64,000 nt of DNA from an uncultured Bacteroidia bacterium (lineage in GTDB: Bacteria; Bacteroidota; Bacteroidia; NS11-12g; UBA955): NCBI GenBank assembly GCA_938086785.1, contig CALKCM010000004.1:99815-163814 (forward strand). Direction: 5' to 3'. Both the position numbers and the translations under genes were made by a program. Below, piece by piece: positions 17,050-26,174 of this stretch. Below the pieces are notes generated by a model. It was not told where the DNA came from. It made no database searches and worked only from the letters and a program-made list of their open reading frames with translations. Positions within the stretch are counted from its first letter, which is position 1. Each line of letters opens with the position of its first letter.

Positions 17050-17606
17050 AAGTCTTAGTGATGGACAACTACGACAGCTTTACCTTTAATTTGGTGCATT
17101 ATTTACAAATTGCAGGTGCAGAGGTAGATGTTAAACTAAACGATGACTCCTTTTTTGATACACCCATCACAGGTTACCAAGGACTGGTCCTAAGCCCTGG
17201 ACCCAATGAGCCCATGCAATCCGGAAAATTAATGACCTGCATTTCCTTAAATATTGGTAAAATTCCTATGCTAGGCGTTTGCTTGGGCATGCAAGCTCTA
17301 GCGCTCCATTATGGAGGAACTGTTAGCCATGCACCCATTCCGGTTCATGGAAAACAATCCATTATATCGCATATCAATTCAAGTCTTTTTAGAGGAATTG
17401 AGCCCTTATTTGGCGTAGGGCGTTACCATAGTTTAATGGTATCCAATCTTCCTAAAAAAGTAAGTGTTACCGCCACATTTCAGGAAATTCCAATGGCCAT
17501 GCAATGTCAGCCAGATCAAGTGCAAGCCGTTCAATTTCACCCGGAGAGTATCTTAACTCCCGCCGGGCAGCAATTGATGGATAATTGGGTGGCTTCTTTA
17601 TCGTAA
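17046..17606 (+). CDS. pabA: Glutamine amidotransferase subunit of aminodeoxychorismate/anthranilate synthase
   Basis: This 186-residue class I amidotransferase supplies ammonia from glutamine to the partner PabB or TrpE. Motifs are MDNYDSFTFNL at the N-terminus, the oxyanion loop SPGPNEP, the nucleophile C79 in GVCLGMQ, and the His-Glu pair in VQFHPES. Neither pabB nor any trp gene is nearby, so folate and tryptophan use cannot be distinguished; a dual-purpose subunit is possible. Occurrence in the same window as folA and folP favours the pabA name only weakly. It is coupled to tsaB by a four-base overlap. Confidence 0.88.
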   Translation: MKVLVMDNYDSFTFNLVHYLQIAGAEVDVKLNDDSFFDTPITGYQGLVLSPGPNEPMQSGKLMTCISLNIGKIPMLGVCLGMQALALHYGGTVSHAPIPVHGKQSIISHINSSLFRGIEPLFGVGRYHSLMVSNLPKKVSVTATFQEIPMAMQCQPDQVQAVQFHPESILTPAGQQLMDNWVASLS

Positions 17607-17655
17607 GGATTGTGTCACTTATCAAGTAAAACAAGGCTGCTTAATTTTTGTGTTT

Positions 17656-17663
17656 TAACTTTG
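17656..17663 (+). promoter_or_regulatory. TAnnTTTG -7 box for the 155-residue exported protein
   Basis: TAACTTTG is 28 bases before the ATG at 17692. The leader is A-rich, which is typical for Bacteroidota translation initiation regions without a Shine-Dalgarno sequence. Confidence 0.55.
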
Positions 17664-17691
17664 GAAAACATAAATAAACAAATTATAAAAT

Positions 17692-18159
17692 ATGAAAAAG
17701 AATTATTCAATGTTTACACTGGTGGCTTTGATCACCGCAGGAACCTTATTATGGTCATTTAGAGCCTCAGATGCTCCCACACAATTTACATCCTTTACGG
17801 TCGTAGAATCCATTGTTCCTGGAGGTGCGGGTCGTTCAAGGATTATTCATGTAAATGAAGAAAAAGATTACAAAGAGTTTACTAAAGTAAAAACCAATGA
17901 AGACAAAGGGCGTAACAAGTCTAAAAGAGGAGATATTCGTTCTTTTAACTATGACGAAACCAAATTGTTAAACTTTTACAATATGGGTGGTATTCGTTTT
18001 CAAAATATAGCTGCAAACGATGCTTTAATTAATTCTAAAGTAAAAGCAATGCTTGCCGATGGTTGGGAAATTGTAAACATTAGCGCCGGAGTAGAGAGTA
18101 ACTCTGGAAAAGACGATGGTGCAGGTATCTTTATCACACGATTTTATTTTAAGAAATAA
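17692..18159 (+). CDS. Small exported protein, DUF4177-like
   Basis: This 155-residue protein starts with a signal or anchor helix (SMFTLVALITAGTLLWSF). The mature part is basic in the middle (KTNEDKGRNKSKRGD) and ends with VKAMLADGWEIVNISAG and FITRFYFKK. The MxxDGWEIV turn followed by a strand ending in RFYFKK recalls DUF4177 proteins, in which a helix and a GWEL motif precede the last strands. Function is unknown. It has its own promoter and a strong terminator, so it is monocistronic. The family match is tentative. Confidence 0.6.
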   Translation: MKKNYSMFTLVALITAGTLLWSFRASDAPTQFTSFTVVESIVPGGAGRSRIIHVNEEKDYKEFTKVKTNEDKGRNKSKRGDIRSFNYDETKLLNFYNMGGIRFQNIAANDALINSKVKAMLADGWEIVNISAGVESNSGKDDGAGIFITRFYFKK

Positions 18160-18203
18160 GTATTTTCGCTTTTTAAGCGAAGCGTATAGGAGCCAGACTC
18201 CCC

Positions 18204-18238
18204 AAAAGCCTTTGATTATTTTAATCAAAGGCTTTTTT
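18204..18238 (+). terminator. Rho-independent terminator
   Basis: A perfect 15-base stem (AAAAGCCTTTGATTA) with a TTT loop is followed by a run of T. It ends the transcript of the 155-residue protein gene and lies 44 bases after its stop. Confidence 0.85.
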
Positions 18239-18323
18239 GATTGTTATAGTGGCCATATACGAAACCTCAGCATTATTCAAAAAAAATAACCCAAGACCCT
18301 TAGTAATTCGCATTTTAAATCTA

Positions 18324-18331
18324 TAAATTTG
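18324..18331 (+). promoter_or_regulatory. TAnnTTTG -7 box for ndk
   Basis: TAAATTTG followed by CAGCG, 21 bases before the ndk ATG at 18353. Its position excludes the upstream in-frame TTG at 18329 as the start. Confidence 0.65.
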
Positions 18332-18352
18332 CAGCGAATTTTAAAAAAAATA

Positions 18353-18772
18353 ATGGCTACCAATAGAACTTTTACAATGATTAAGCCCGATGCTGTTCAA
18401 AACGGACATGCCGGCAAAATTTTAGACCAAATGACCGAAGCAGGATTCAAGGTAATTGCATTAAAATACATGCAATTGGAAGAAACCACAGCGGGAAACT
18501 TTTACGGAGTTCATAGAGAACGCCCCTTCTTTAATGATTTAGTTACTTTTATGACCAGCGGTCCTATATACGCAGCTATTTTAGAAAAAGAGAATGCAGT
18601 AGCAGATTTCAGAACCTTAATTGGTGCAACCAACCCAGCAGAAGCAGCAGAAGGAACCATCCGTCAACGTTTTGCAAAAAGCATTGATGCAAATGCAGTT
18701 CACGGAAGCGATAGTGACGAAAATGCAGACATTGAAGGGAATTTCTTCTTTTCTCAATTCGAACGATTTTAA
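18353..18772 (+). CDS. ndk: Nucleoside diphosphate kinase
   Basis: This 139-residue enzyme transfers phosphate from ATP to other nucleoside diphosphates through a phosphohistidine. The N-terminal [12 protein letters not shown], the RERPFF segment, GATNP and the active-site H117 in NAVHGSDS are all present. Length is standard. The ATG at 18353 fits both the family and the promoter position. A strong terminator follows directly, so ndk is monocistronic. Confidence 0.98.
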   Translation: MATNRTFTMIKPDAVQNGHAGKILDQMTEAGFKVIALKYMQLEETTAGNFYGVHRERPFFNDLVTFMTSGPIYAAILEKENAVADFRTLIGATNPAEAAEGTIRQRFAKSIDANAVHGSDSDENADIEGNFFFSQFERF

Positions 18773-18792
18773 CCAAAGCAAGCACAAGGAAT

Positions 18793-18827
18793 AAAGCCGA
18801 GGAGCCTGTGCTTCCTCGGCTTTTTTT
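18793..18827 (+). terminator. Rho-independent terminator of ndk
   Basis: An 11-base stem AAAGCCGAGGA / TCCTCGGCTTT with a nine-base loop runs into TTTT. The T tract leads straight into the promoter box of the next gene at 18829. Confidence 0.85.
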
Positions 18828-18828
18828 G

Positions 18829-18836
18829 TACATTTG
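18829..18836 (+). promoter_or_regulatory. TAnnTTTG -7 box for the GT2 gene, leaderless spacing
   Basis: TACATTTG sits between the ndk terminator and the start codon. Only five bases (TTCTA) separate it from the ATG at 18842. Confidence 0.6.
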
Positions 18837-18841
18837 TTCTA

Positions 18842-19588
18842 ATGCAGAAGCTGTCGGTTGTTATAATTACCTTTAATGAAGAACGGAACATCTCCGATTG
18901 CATTAAGAGTGTTCAATCCATAGCCGACGAAATTTTAATTCTAGACTCCTTTAGCAAGGATAAAACGGTAGAGATTGCCGAAGGATTAGGCGCTATTGTA
19001 AAAAGGCATCGTTTTGATGGACATATTCAACAAAAGAACAGGGCCAAAAATATGGCAACCCACCAGTGGGTATTGAGTCTAGATGCCGATGAACGGGCCA
19101 GTGAGGAAATGAGAATTGCCATTCCCAAAATTCTTCAAAATCCAAAACACGACGGGTATTGGTTTAAACGAAGAAACCATTATAAAGGCCATTGGATTAA
19201 AGGCTGCGGCTGGTATCCCGATGCTAAGCTCAGGCTGTGGAAGAGAGATTTTGGATCATGGACCGGTAAAAACCCGCACGATACCTTTAAATTGTATACC
19301 AATGAAACAAGCGAGCATTTGAACGCCGATATCATTCATTATACATACCCCAACTATGAAACTTTAAAAGCCCAATCTCTTAAATTTGCAAAGATTAGCG
19401 CAAAAAGCAATAGTCATCATAGTAAACTGTATTTACTAAGCAAACTAATTGTTTCACCAGTCAGCAAATTCATAAAAAGTTATATTTTTCGAAGAGGATT
19501 TGCCGATGGCTGGAATGGCCTGGTTATCAGCTCATGGCAAACCAAAGAAACATTTTTAAAATATTATAAGGCATTAAAAGGGAAATAA
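18842..19588 (+). CDS. Family 2 glycosyltransferase, WaaE/KdtX-like
   Basis: This 248-residue GT-A enzyme starts LSVVIITFNEERNISDCI, the usual nucleotide-sugar fold. The metal-binding DxD is in SLDADERAS at about residues 79-87, and the GHWIKGCGWYPDAKLRLWKR block plus the NPHDTF motif are typical of the WaaE/KdtX group that adds a glucose or heptose to lipopolysaccharide core. Two basic amphipathic helices at the C-terminus suggest membrane association. rnhB starts one base after its stop. Sugar specificity cannot be told from sequence. Confidence 0.88.
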   Translation: MQKLSVVIITFNEERNISDCIKSVQSIADEILILDSFSKDKTVEIAEGLGAIVKRHRFDGHIQQKNRAKNMATHQWVLSLDADERASEEMRIAIPKILQNPKHDGYWFKRRNHYKGHWIKGCGWYPDAKLRLWKRDFGSWTGKNPHDTFKLYTNETSEHLNADIIHYTYPNYETLKAQSLKFAKISAKSNSHHSKLYLLSKLIVSPVSKFIKSYIFRRGFADGWNGLVISSWQTKETFLKYYKALKGK

Positions 19589-19589
19589 G

Positions 19590-20192
19590 ATGCTTATATC
19601 TCAAGTGAAATCTGGAGTATTAGAGGCTGGTTGTGATGAAGCCGGTAGGGGGTGTTTAGCAGGTCCAGTATACGCCGCCGCTGTTATTTTACCCTTTAAT
19701 TACACTAACAAATGGCTAGATGACAGCAAAAAAATATCAGAGAAAGTAAGAAGCAAATTGAGGCTCGAGATTGAGTCCGTTGCCGTTTCCTGGGCCGTAG
19801 GAATATGCAGCCCAAGAGAAATCGAAAAAATTAATATTTTGCATGCCAGTATCTTAGCCATGCACAAAGCGCTGGATCTATTAAAGATAGAGCCCGGACA
19901 TATTGCAGTGGATGGGAATAAATTTAAACCATACAAAGCAATTAAGCATCAAACGGTGGTAAAGGGAGATGGCAAATACCTAAATATTGCAGCAGCTAGT
20001 ATATTGGCTAAAACCCATAGAGATGAATGCATGCAAGCTCTGCACAAAGAGTTCCCCGTGTATGATTGGAATAAAAACAAAGGCTATCCAACCAAGGCGC
20101 ATCGAGATGCCATTCGAGAGTATGGATCTACCGATCATCATCGCAAGACTTTCAGACTACTGCCAGAGCAATTAGTGCTGTTTAAAAAGTAG
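19590..20192 (+). CDS. rnhB: Ribonuclease HII
   Basis: This 200-residue enzyme removes ribonucleotides and RNA primers from DNA-RNA hybrids. The catalytic acids are visible in GCDEAGRGCLAGP (residues 14-26), AVDGN near residue 110, and the RDEC motif near residue 146 within SILAKTHRDECM. DDSKKIS is also conserved. It is encoded one base after the glycosyltransferase and probably shares its transcript. Length matches the family. Confidence 0.96.
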   Translation: MLISQVKSGVLEAGCDEAGRGCLAGPVYAAAVILPFNYTNKWLDDSKKISEKVRSKLRLEIESVAVSWAVGICSPREIEKINILHASILAMHKALDLLKIEPGHIAVDGNKFKPYKAIKHQTVVKGDGKYLNIAAASILAKTHRDECMQALHKEFPVYDWNKNKGYPTKAHRDAIREYGSTDHHRKTFRLLPEQLVLFKK

Positions 20193-20306
20193 GTTCACCC
20201 ATCCATCCCGAGAAAAATTACGCCTTCTGTAAAGGCAGAATTCAAGTAAAATATACAGGTACCGCTTAAGGGTAAAAATGCATGAAACACCCTTTTCAAA
20301 TCGTTG

Positions 20307-20314
20307 TAAGTTTG
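20307..20314 (+). promoter_or_regulatory. TAnnTTTG -7 box for the large TPR gene
   Basis: TAAGTTTG ends ten bases before the ATG at 20325; the predicted leader is a few bases (AACAAAAGGC). Confidence 0.6.
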
Positions 20315-20324
20315 AACAAAAGGC

Positions 20325-23279
20325 ATGAAGTATTTATTTCTTATTATCTTTAGCATCAGTAGTATTTGCGCAAAGGCTCAAAAACATGACTATAGTCAAT
20401 ACCCAAATATAAATATGCAAAGGGGTATGGAGCTGTACGATGAAAAGAAGTTCAACGCAGCTATTGCTCAGTTTCAACTATACTTGGAACAGAGTCCCGA
20501 TTCTGAAATTACCAAGTCAGAAGCGCAGTATTACCTGGCTTTATCCAAGTTGCTGGCAAATAATTCAGACGGGGAACCCTCTGTTCTCAATTTTCTTGAA
20601 AAAAATCCTGGTTCTCATAAAACGCACATGGCAAATTTGGCTTTGGGTAATCATTATTATGAACAAAAGAGATATTCCACCGCTCGCCGGTATTATAAAT
20701 CCGTGGATAAACTAGCCATACCCAAAGATGATAGGACTCAATATTATTATCGATTAGGGTATAGTCAGGTAGTAACAAAAAAGTATGATAGAGCCTACGA
20801 AACCTTAAAGCCATTAACCAAAATATCTTCGGAATATAAGATATTAGCCACCTATTATTTTGGATATTGCGCCTACCAAAAAGAGAGCTTTACGGAAGCG
20901 CTTCGAAGCTTTAAAAGCATCGAGGATAATGGGCCTAAAGAGGTAAAAGTATATATCGCTCAAATTCAATATACTCAGGGAGAATATACCCGATGTTTGG
21001 CTACTTTGGAAAGACTGAGTCACAGAAAGAATGACGCACTAACACTCCTCAAAGGAAAATGCTATTACCGTTTAAATAATCTATCAAAAGCCTCCGAGTA
21101 TTTTGTCAAAACTAAATATACTCCAGAGGACTTAGGGAATACAGAAAAATATGAATTTGGCTATTCGTATTACAAATCCAGGCAATATCAAAGAGCTGTA
21201 AAATGGCTTAAACCCATTGGTTTTCAGGGAGATTCTCTTTCACAGCATGCGGCATATACCTTGGGTATGGCCAATCTTAAATTAAGTAAAAAGAGAGAAG
21301 CATTAAATGCTTTTGCGGAGGCATATAGAGCAAGTTTCGATTATTCTATTGCAGAAAGTGCCCTATTTAATCAGGCCAAATTAGCCGTTGAGTTAGAAGA
21401 CAATAATAGCAATACTCTCCTTCAACGATTTATTGATAACTATCCAGACTCAAAATACAGCCGTGAGGCAAAAAAATTGTTGACCAAGCAAATGTTAAGC
21501 ACGGACAACTACAAAGAAGCCGTTCGAGTTCTTGAATCATTGGGAAACATGGATTCTCAAGAAAAGGAAATTTATCAAAGGGTTACCTTGGCAAGGGCGA
21601 TGGAGCTTTTTAAAGGGAGGCGCTGGAACGAGTCAAATGCCATGTTTGATAAGTGTATAAAGCAAAAAAATAATCTGTTGGCAAGTGAAGCCACTTTTTG
21701 GAAAGCAGAGAGCTATACGAATCAAGAAAAGTATAAAGGAGCCGCAAATCTTTACCAGAGTTTTATGAATACCGGGGATTCCAAAGATGAGATTTACCCC
21801 TTAGCCTATTATGGGTACGGGTATACACAGTATTCACAAAAAAAGTATGCTATTGCCGCGCCATACTTTAAGAAATTCATTGAGAACTTAGGTCAAGGGA
21901 ATTATGCAGACCGTTTAATAAATGACGCATACTTAAGAATGGGAGATTGCTATTTTGCCTCTAGAGAATATGCGCAGGCCATAAATAGCTATGCCTACAC
22001 TACAGGTAAGAAAGCAATCGATGCAGATTACGCCTTATATCAAACTGGAATATTGTATGGATTGCAGAAAAAATACGATGAGAAAATTTCAGTGATGAGA
22101 CGTCTTATCTCAGAGCATAGTAGCAGTAGGTATATTCCAGAAGCATATTATGAATTGGGTGCTGAATATTGGGTCAAAGGGAATTATCCAGAAGCCGAAA
22201 AGAATTTCATGTATTTGGTGGATGATTTTAAAGGGCATTCATTAGTTGTGAGATGCTACAGTAATTTGGGAAGAATATACGAGTCTACCGATGGCTCTGC
22301 GAAAGCCCTTGAAATGTATACCCGTCTATTTGACGAATTTCCCGGAACTGCAGAAGCTAGAACTGCTGCCGACCAAGTAAAACGGTTGTATGCCGGCCAA
22401 GGTGAACCGGAAAAATACGTCGATTGGTTTATGTCCAGAGGAGGAAAAGTAACCGCTTCAGAGAAAGATAGTCTTTTATATAATTCAGCCTTTGACTTTT
22501 ACGATATAGGCAATTGCGACAAAGCCATTGTTGGCTTTGGTAAATACTTAAAAGAAATACCGAATGGTGGATTTGTGGTTATTGCAAATTATTACAAAGC
22601 CATATGTCACGAAAAATTGGGCCAGGATACCTCTGCAATAAAGCATTATCAAAAAGTGGCCGATGCCAGTGGAAATGAATTCCAGGAAGATGCAATTTTG
22701 GCATTGTTGGAACTGTTTGGAGATGAGGCCAGTTGCAAAGATGTTTTTACTTATTTAGAAAAAATTGAAGGAATCACTAAAAATAGAGATACACGTCATA
22801 AATCTTGGCAGGGCATGATGCGCTGCTATGATGAAGATAGCAATGCAACAAGTGTAAGAGATATTGCGCAACGTATCCTCAACGAATTAAGTTCTCCAGA
22901 TGACCTTAAGGCAGAAGCCTTGGTTAAAATGGGTAAATGGGATTATCATGAAGGAGAAAGCGATGAGGCTTCAAAGAAATTCAAAGAAGTTATAGAAAAA
23001 TACAACAATCAATATACTGCAGAAGCCAAATATAGAGAGGCTCAAATATTATTGGACCAAAAAGAGTATACCGCTTGTCAAGATGCATGTTATGAAGTGC
23101 TTGATTATTATTCTGCCTATGATTATTGGTTAGGTAAAAGCATGAACCTTTTGGGTCATGCCTACTTAGAATCAGGAGATGAATTTAATGCTAAAGCCAC
23201 ATGGCAGAGTGTGATCGAGAACTTTACCGAAGAAAAGATCATTATGGAAGCCAAGGGTAATTTAGATAAACTCAAATAA
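20325..23279 (+). CDS. Large exported tetratricopeptide-repeat protein
   Basis: This 984-residue protein has a signal peptide (KYLFLIIFSISSICAKA) and then almost nothing but tandem TPR or SEL-like helix pairs, spaced 34-37 residues apart, from about residue 30 to the end. Examples are AIAQFQLYLEQSPDSE, PEAEKNFMYLVDDFKGHS and ALEMYTRLFDEFPGTA; the last two have the TolA/YbgF-like spacing of periplasmic TPR proteins. It is probably periplasmic or outer-membrane attached and works as a protein-protein scaffold; a gene of this length and type is common in Bacteroidota. It has its own promoter. Function is not known. Confidence 0.85.
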   Translation: MKYLFLIIFSISSICAKAQKHDYSQYPNINMQRGMELYDEKKFNAAIAQFQLYLEQSPDSEITKSEAQYYLALSKLLANNSDGEPSVLNFLEKNPGSHKTHMANLALGNHYYEQKRYSTARRYYKSVDKLAIPKDDRTQYYYRLGYSQVVTKKYDRAYETLKPLTKISSEYKILATYYFGYCAYQKESFTEALRSFKSIEDNGPKEVKVYIAQIQYTQGEYTRCLATLERLSHRKNDALTLLKGKCYYRLNNLSKASEYFVKTKYTPEDLGNTEKYEFGYSYYKSRQYQRAVKWLKPIGFQGDSLSQHAAYTLGMANLKLSKKREALNAFAEAYRASFDYSIAESALFNQAKLAVELEDNNSNTLLQRFIDNYPDSKYSREAKKLLTKQMLSTDNYKEAVRVLESLGNMDSQEKEIYQRVTLARAMELFKGRRWNESNAMFDKCIKQKNNLLASEATFWKAESYTNQEKYKGAANLYQSFMNTGDSKDEIYPLAYYGYGYTQYSQKKYAIAAPYFKKFIENLGQGNYADRLINDAYLRMGDCYFASREYAQAINSYAYTTGKKAIDADYALYQTGILYGLQKKYDEKISVMRRLISEHSSSRYIPEAYYELGAEYWVKGNYPEAEKNFMYLVDDFKGHSLVVRCYSNLGRIYESTDGSAKALEMYTRLFDEFPGTAEARTAADQVKRLYAGQGEPEKYVDWFMSRGGKVTASEKDSLLYNSAFDFYDIGNCDKAIVGFGKYLKEIPNGGFVVIANYYKAICHEKLGQDTSAIKHYQKVADASGNEFQEDAILALLELFGDEASCKDVFTYLEKIEGITKNRDTRHKSWQGMMRCYDEDSNATSVRDIAQRILNELSSPDDLKAEALVKMGKWDYHEGESDEASKKFKEVIEKYNNQYTAEAKYREAQILLDQKEYTACQDACYEVLDYYSAYDYWLGKSMNLLGHAYLESGDEFNAKATWQSVIENFTEEKIIMEAKGNLDKLK

Positions 23280-23397
23280 TATTAAGTATTTGATATGCAG
23301 TTATTAACCCCTGGTTAAGGCGTCATTAGCTGTTTGGATTTTGCAAAAATCATGGAGAAGAATGCCCTTGAACTTATATGGTTTGTTAGGCTTGGTT

Positions 23398-23405
23398 TAT
23401 CTTTG
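23398..23405 (+). promoter_or_regulatory. TAnnTTTG -7 box for ribF
   Basis: TATCTTTG ends 11 bases before the ribF ATG at 23417. Confidence 0.6.
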
Positions 23406-23416
23406 CCCACAGAACA

Positions 23417-24340
23417 ATGCAAATCCACAGAGGATTAAACGAACTTCCTAATTTTAAGAATTTGGTTCTCACCCAGGGAACCTTTGATGGAGTCCATCTG
23501 GGACACCGAGTTGTAGTAGATCAAGTGTTAAAAAAAGCAGCTGATGTGTCCGGAGAGTCTATGCTTATGACTTTCTATCCCCATCCCCGCCTGGTCTTAT
23601 ATCCCAATGATAACTCATTAAAACTCATCAATACCATCGAAGAAAAAGCATCGCGCTTGAGGCAGTTGGGATTAGATCATTTGTTAGTTATCCCTTTTAC
23701 TCAGGAATTTGCGCAGCGAAGTCCCTTGGAATTTGTGAGAGAGATATTGATCGATAAGTTAAATGTAAAACACATGGTTGTTGGTCATGACCATCGATTT
23801 GGAAAGAACAGAGCTGGTAATTTCTCTGAACTCCAGCAAATGGGCGAAATGTTTAATTTCTCAGTAGCAGAAATTGAACCTCATGTTCTAAACGAGATAA
23901 CCATAAGCAGTACCAAGATACGAGATGGCCTGTTAAGCGGCGATATTTCAGCAACAAATGAATTATTAGGCCATCCATTTTCATTTACCGGAGTTGTTGG
24001 GCATGGGCAAAAGCTTGGACGAAAAATCGGATTTCCCACAGCTAATATTCAAATTTTAGATCCATATAAAATTAAACCAGCCAAAGGTGTTTATGCCATT
24101 CGGTGCAGAGTAGGGAATGAATGGAAAAATGGCGTAATGAATATTGGAGATAATCCAACCATAGAAGGAAAGGGTTTTAGTATAGAGGCTCATCTATTTG
24201 ATTTCGATGGCGATTTATACGATACCATTCTCACTGTTCAACTCATTCAATATCTCAGACCCGAGAAGAAGTTTAGCGGGGTAGAAGATTTAACTCAAGC
24301 AATTAAGCAAGATTGTGAAAATGCCAAAAAATTGTTTTGA
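23417..24340 (+). CDS. ribF: Bifunctional riboflavin kinase / FAD synthetase
   Basis: This 307-residue enzyme makes FMN from riboflavin and then FAD. The N-terminal nucleotidyltransferase domain has GTFDGVHLGH at about residues 21-30 and GHDHRFGKNRAGN near 124. SSTKIR is the conserved turn before the kinase domain, whose motifs are GRKIGFPTANI and GVMNIGDNPT. Length and order are typical. The stop codon overlaps the TTG start of the next gene. Confidence 0.97.
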   Translation: MQIHRGLNELPNFKNLVLTQGTFDGVHLGHRVVVDQVLKKAADVSGESMLMTFYPHPRLVLYPNDNSLKLINTIEEKASRLRQLGLDHLLVIPFTQEFAQRSPLEFVREILIDKLNVKHMVVGHDHRFGKNRAGNFSELQQMGEMFNFSVAEIEPHVLNEITISSTKIRDGLLSGDISATNELLGHPFSFTGVVGHGQKLGRKIGFPTANIQILDPYKIKPAKGVYAIRCRVGNEWKNGVMNIGDNPTIEGKGFSIEAHLFDFDGDLYDTILTVQLIQYLRPEKKFSGVEDLTQAIKQDCENAKKLF

Positions 24341-25068
24341 AAGGCTTTTTAATTTTCATATTTCTCATTCACTTAACATTTGCAAAGAGTCAAACGGATA
24401 GTATTTCACTAGCCCAAAAAGACAGTACAGCAGAAAGTATTCCCCAAATAACAGAAGATAACTCAAACAAAGCCGATAGGATACAGTTTCCTGAAGAAGG
24501 AATGTCAAAAATTCCAAAAGTATACCCCGTGTTCAATATGTATGACTATTGGGAAGACGATCACATGAATCCATATCGGTTTATGACTCTGCCAAGAAAT
24601 ACCAGAGTGCGCATTAAAATACTTCCCGAAGATTGTGACTTTTCCTTGCCTATAGATGCTCCAACCACTAGTCCATTTGGATATCGCTGGGGGCGACCGC
24701 ATAACGGCATTGATTTAGACCTTGAAACTGGAGATTCGGTTTGCGCAGCTCTTGATGGGGTCGTTCGCCTAAGCCGTTGGTATTATGGTTTTGGAAATCT
24801 CATAGTTATTCGGCATTTCAATGGACTCGAAACCTGCTACGCCCATTTGAGTAAACGAGCGCTTAAAAGTGGCGATATCGTAAACGCAGGGCAGTTTATT
24901 GGTAAAGGTGGAAGTACTGGACACAGCACGGGGTCCCATCTACACTTTGAAGTCCATTTTTTAGGTAAGCCCATCAATCCAGAACGAATCATTGATTTTA
25001 AAAACGCGGCCCTCAAAGTATCTCACTTAGAACTGAAATCCTCGTTTTTTAAGTCCTATTATAAATAG
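24337..25068 (+). CDS. M23 family metallopeptidase, secreted
   Basis: This 243-residue protein has a signal peptide (GFLIFIFLIHLTFA), a low-complexity polar stretch, and a LytM/M23 peptidase domain at about residues 105-225. The zinc ligands are complete: H and D in PHNGIDLD, and HLHFE near residue 206. M23 enzymes cut peptidoglycan cross-links. The start is taken as TTG, overlapping the ribF stop (TTGA), because it is the only start that keeps the signal peptide. It converges with the deacetylase gene. Confidence 0.88.
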   Translation: MKGFLIFIFLIHLTFAKSQTDSISLAQKDSTAESIPQITEDNSNKADRIQFPEEGMSKIPKVYPVFNMYDYWEDDHMNPYRFMTLPRNTRVRIKILPEDCDFSLPIDAPTTSPFGYRWGRPHNGIDLDLETGDSVCAALDGVVRLSRWYYGFGNLIVIRHFNGLETCYAHLSKRALKSGDIVNAGQFIGKGGSTGHSTGSHLHFEVHFLGKPINPERIIDFKNAALKVSHLELKSSFFKSYYK

Positions 25069-25075
25069 AGATAGT

Positions 25076-25699
25076 TTAAGGCTTTTCCGAAAGAGCCTTC
25101 ATTTCAAATCCTTTACTCTTGCAGAAAGCAAGATACTCCGGCAGCAATTGCTTCAATTGATTTTCAGCTTTTTCAGAATCGTGAAATACAATCACACTTC
25201 CCGGCTTTGTTTGTTTGCAAATTCTTTTTAAAGCGCGTTTGCAATTCAAGTTTTTCAAATAATCTTTAGATAGGACAGACCACATCACAATTTGGTACTG
25301 TTTTTTTAAGAAACGAATTTGTGAAGGTCTTATCTGTCCATAAGGAGGTCTAAAAAGAGTAGAAGAAGTAGAAGCGCTCGCTTTTTCAATGTTTTGATAG
25401 TATTTGCTGCTTCGATTACTCCAACCTTTAAGGTGGTTGAATGAGTGATTTCCTATGCAGTGTTCCTGATCTTTAACAGATTGAACAATATCACCATGAT
25501 TGACCGCATTTTCTCCGACCATAAAAAAAGTTGCTTTGGCAGAATGTTCCTTTAATTGGTCCAGTACCCAGGGCGTTATTCGAGGATGAGGTCCATCATC
25601 AAAAGTGATATAAATAGATGCATCTTTTGGTTTATTCCAAATACAACTAGGAGCCAATCTTTTAAGAATACGGTAGATGGTTTCAAAGGTACGTTTCAA
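25076..25699 (-). CDS. Polysaccharide deacetylase (NodB homology, CE4)
   Basis: This 207-residue protein carries the five CE4 motifs: TFDDGPHP near residue 33, HSFNH near 87, RPPYG near 115, a degenerate WSVLSKDY, and VIVFHDS near 175. CE4 enzymes remove acetyl groups from peptidoglycan or surface polysaccharides. There is no clear signal peptide: the N-terminus (KRTFETIYRILKRLAP) is basic and amphipathic, so the protein may attach to the membrane surface. The start is TTG because no ATG or GTG lies between the upstream stop and the conserved core. The bactofilin gene diverges from it. Confidence 0.85.
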   Translation of the reverse strand: MKRTFETIYRILKRLAPSCIWNKPKDASIYITFDDGPHPRITPWVLDQLKEHSAKATFFMVGENAVNHGDIVQSVKDQEHCIGNHSFNHLKGWSNRSSKYYQNIEKASASTSSTLFRPPYGQIRPSQIRFLKKQYQIVMWSVLSKDYLKNLNCKRALKRICKQTKPGSVIVFHDSEKAENQLKQLLPEYLAFCKSKGFEMKALSEKP

Positions 25700-25748
25700 A
25701 AAATATAATTTAGCCTACAGTAAATCTGTTTAAATTCATTGGTTTTAC

Positions 25749-25756
25749 TATTTTTG
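25749..25756 (+). promoter_or_regulatory. TAnnTTTG -7 box for the bactofilin gene, leaderless spacing
   Basis: TATTTTTG is separated by four bases (TCGA) from the ATG at 25761, predicting a leaderless transcript for the head of the ATP synthase region. Confidence 0.6.
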
Positions 25757-25760
25757 TCGA

Positions 25761-26174
25761 ATGCTAGGAAAGAAGAACAGGGAAACGACTGAAAATTTGG
25801 GAACAAACCTCTTAAATATTATCGGTGCGGGTACTTCTGTTAGGGGCGATATTTCATCCGAAGGAGATTTAAGAGTTGATGGAAAGATAGAAGGAAACGT
25901 ATCTGTTAAGCAACGATTGGTTTTGGGAAAGGGAGCAATTATTACCGGAGACCTCGATGCAACCAATGCTATTCTATCCGGAGTAATTCAAGGGAATGTT
26001 AAGGTTAAAGATACCTTATTGCTCAAAAGCTCTTGCATTATAGATGGAGATTTGAAAACCAATAAACTAGTGATTGAAAGTGGAGCGCAGTTTAATGGTA
26101 AGTGTAATATGAATAGCACAGAAAGAGCGCCAGAAAGTAATAATAGTGCCAAGCAAACAATCAAAGAAAAATAA
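25761..26174 (+). CDS. Bactofilin-family cytoskeletal protein
   Basis: This 137-residue protein has the bactofilin (DUF583) core: repeated hexad-like strands such as VRGDISSEGDLRVDGKIEGNV, GAIITGDLDATNAILSGVIQGNV and SCIIDGDLKTNKLVIESGAQF, which form a right-handed beta helix that polymerises without nucleotide. Flanking ends are short and polar. Bactofilins organise cell shape or peptidoglycan enzymes. It overlaps the atpZ gene by 29 bases, and in Bacteroidota it commonly stands directly before the ATP synthase genes. Confidence 0.93.
   Translation: MLGKKNRETTENLGTNLLNIIGAGTSVRGDISSEGDLRVDGKIEGNVSVKQRLVLGKGAIITGDLDATNAILSGVIQGNVKVKDTLLLKSSCIIDGDLKTNKLVIESGAQFNGKCNMNSTERAPESNNSAKQTIKEK

Noticed and set aside
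23352..23438. 28-codon frame before and into ribF as a leader peptide
   Set aside because: It starts upstream of the ribF promoter box, so most of it would not be on the ribF mRNA, and it has no biased composition.
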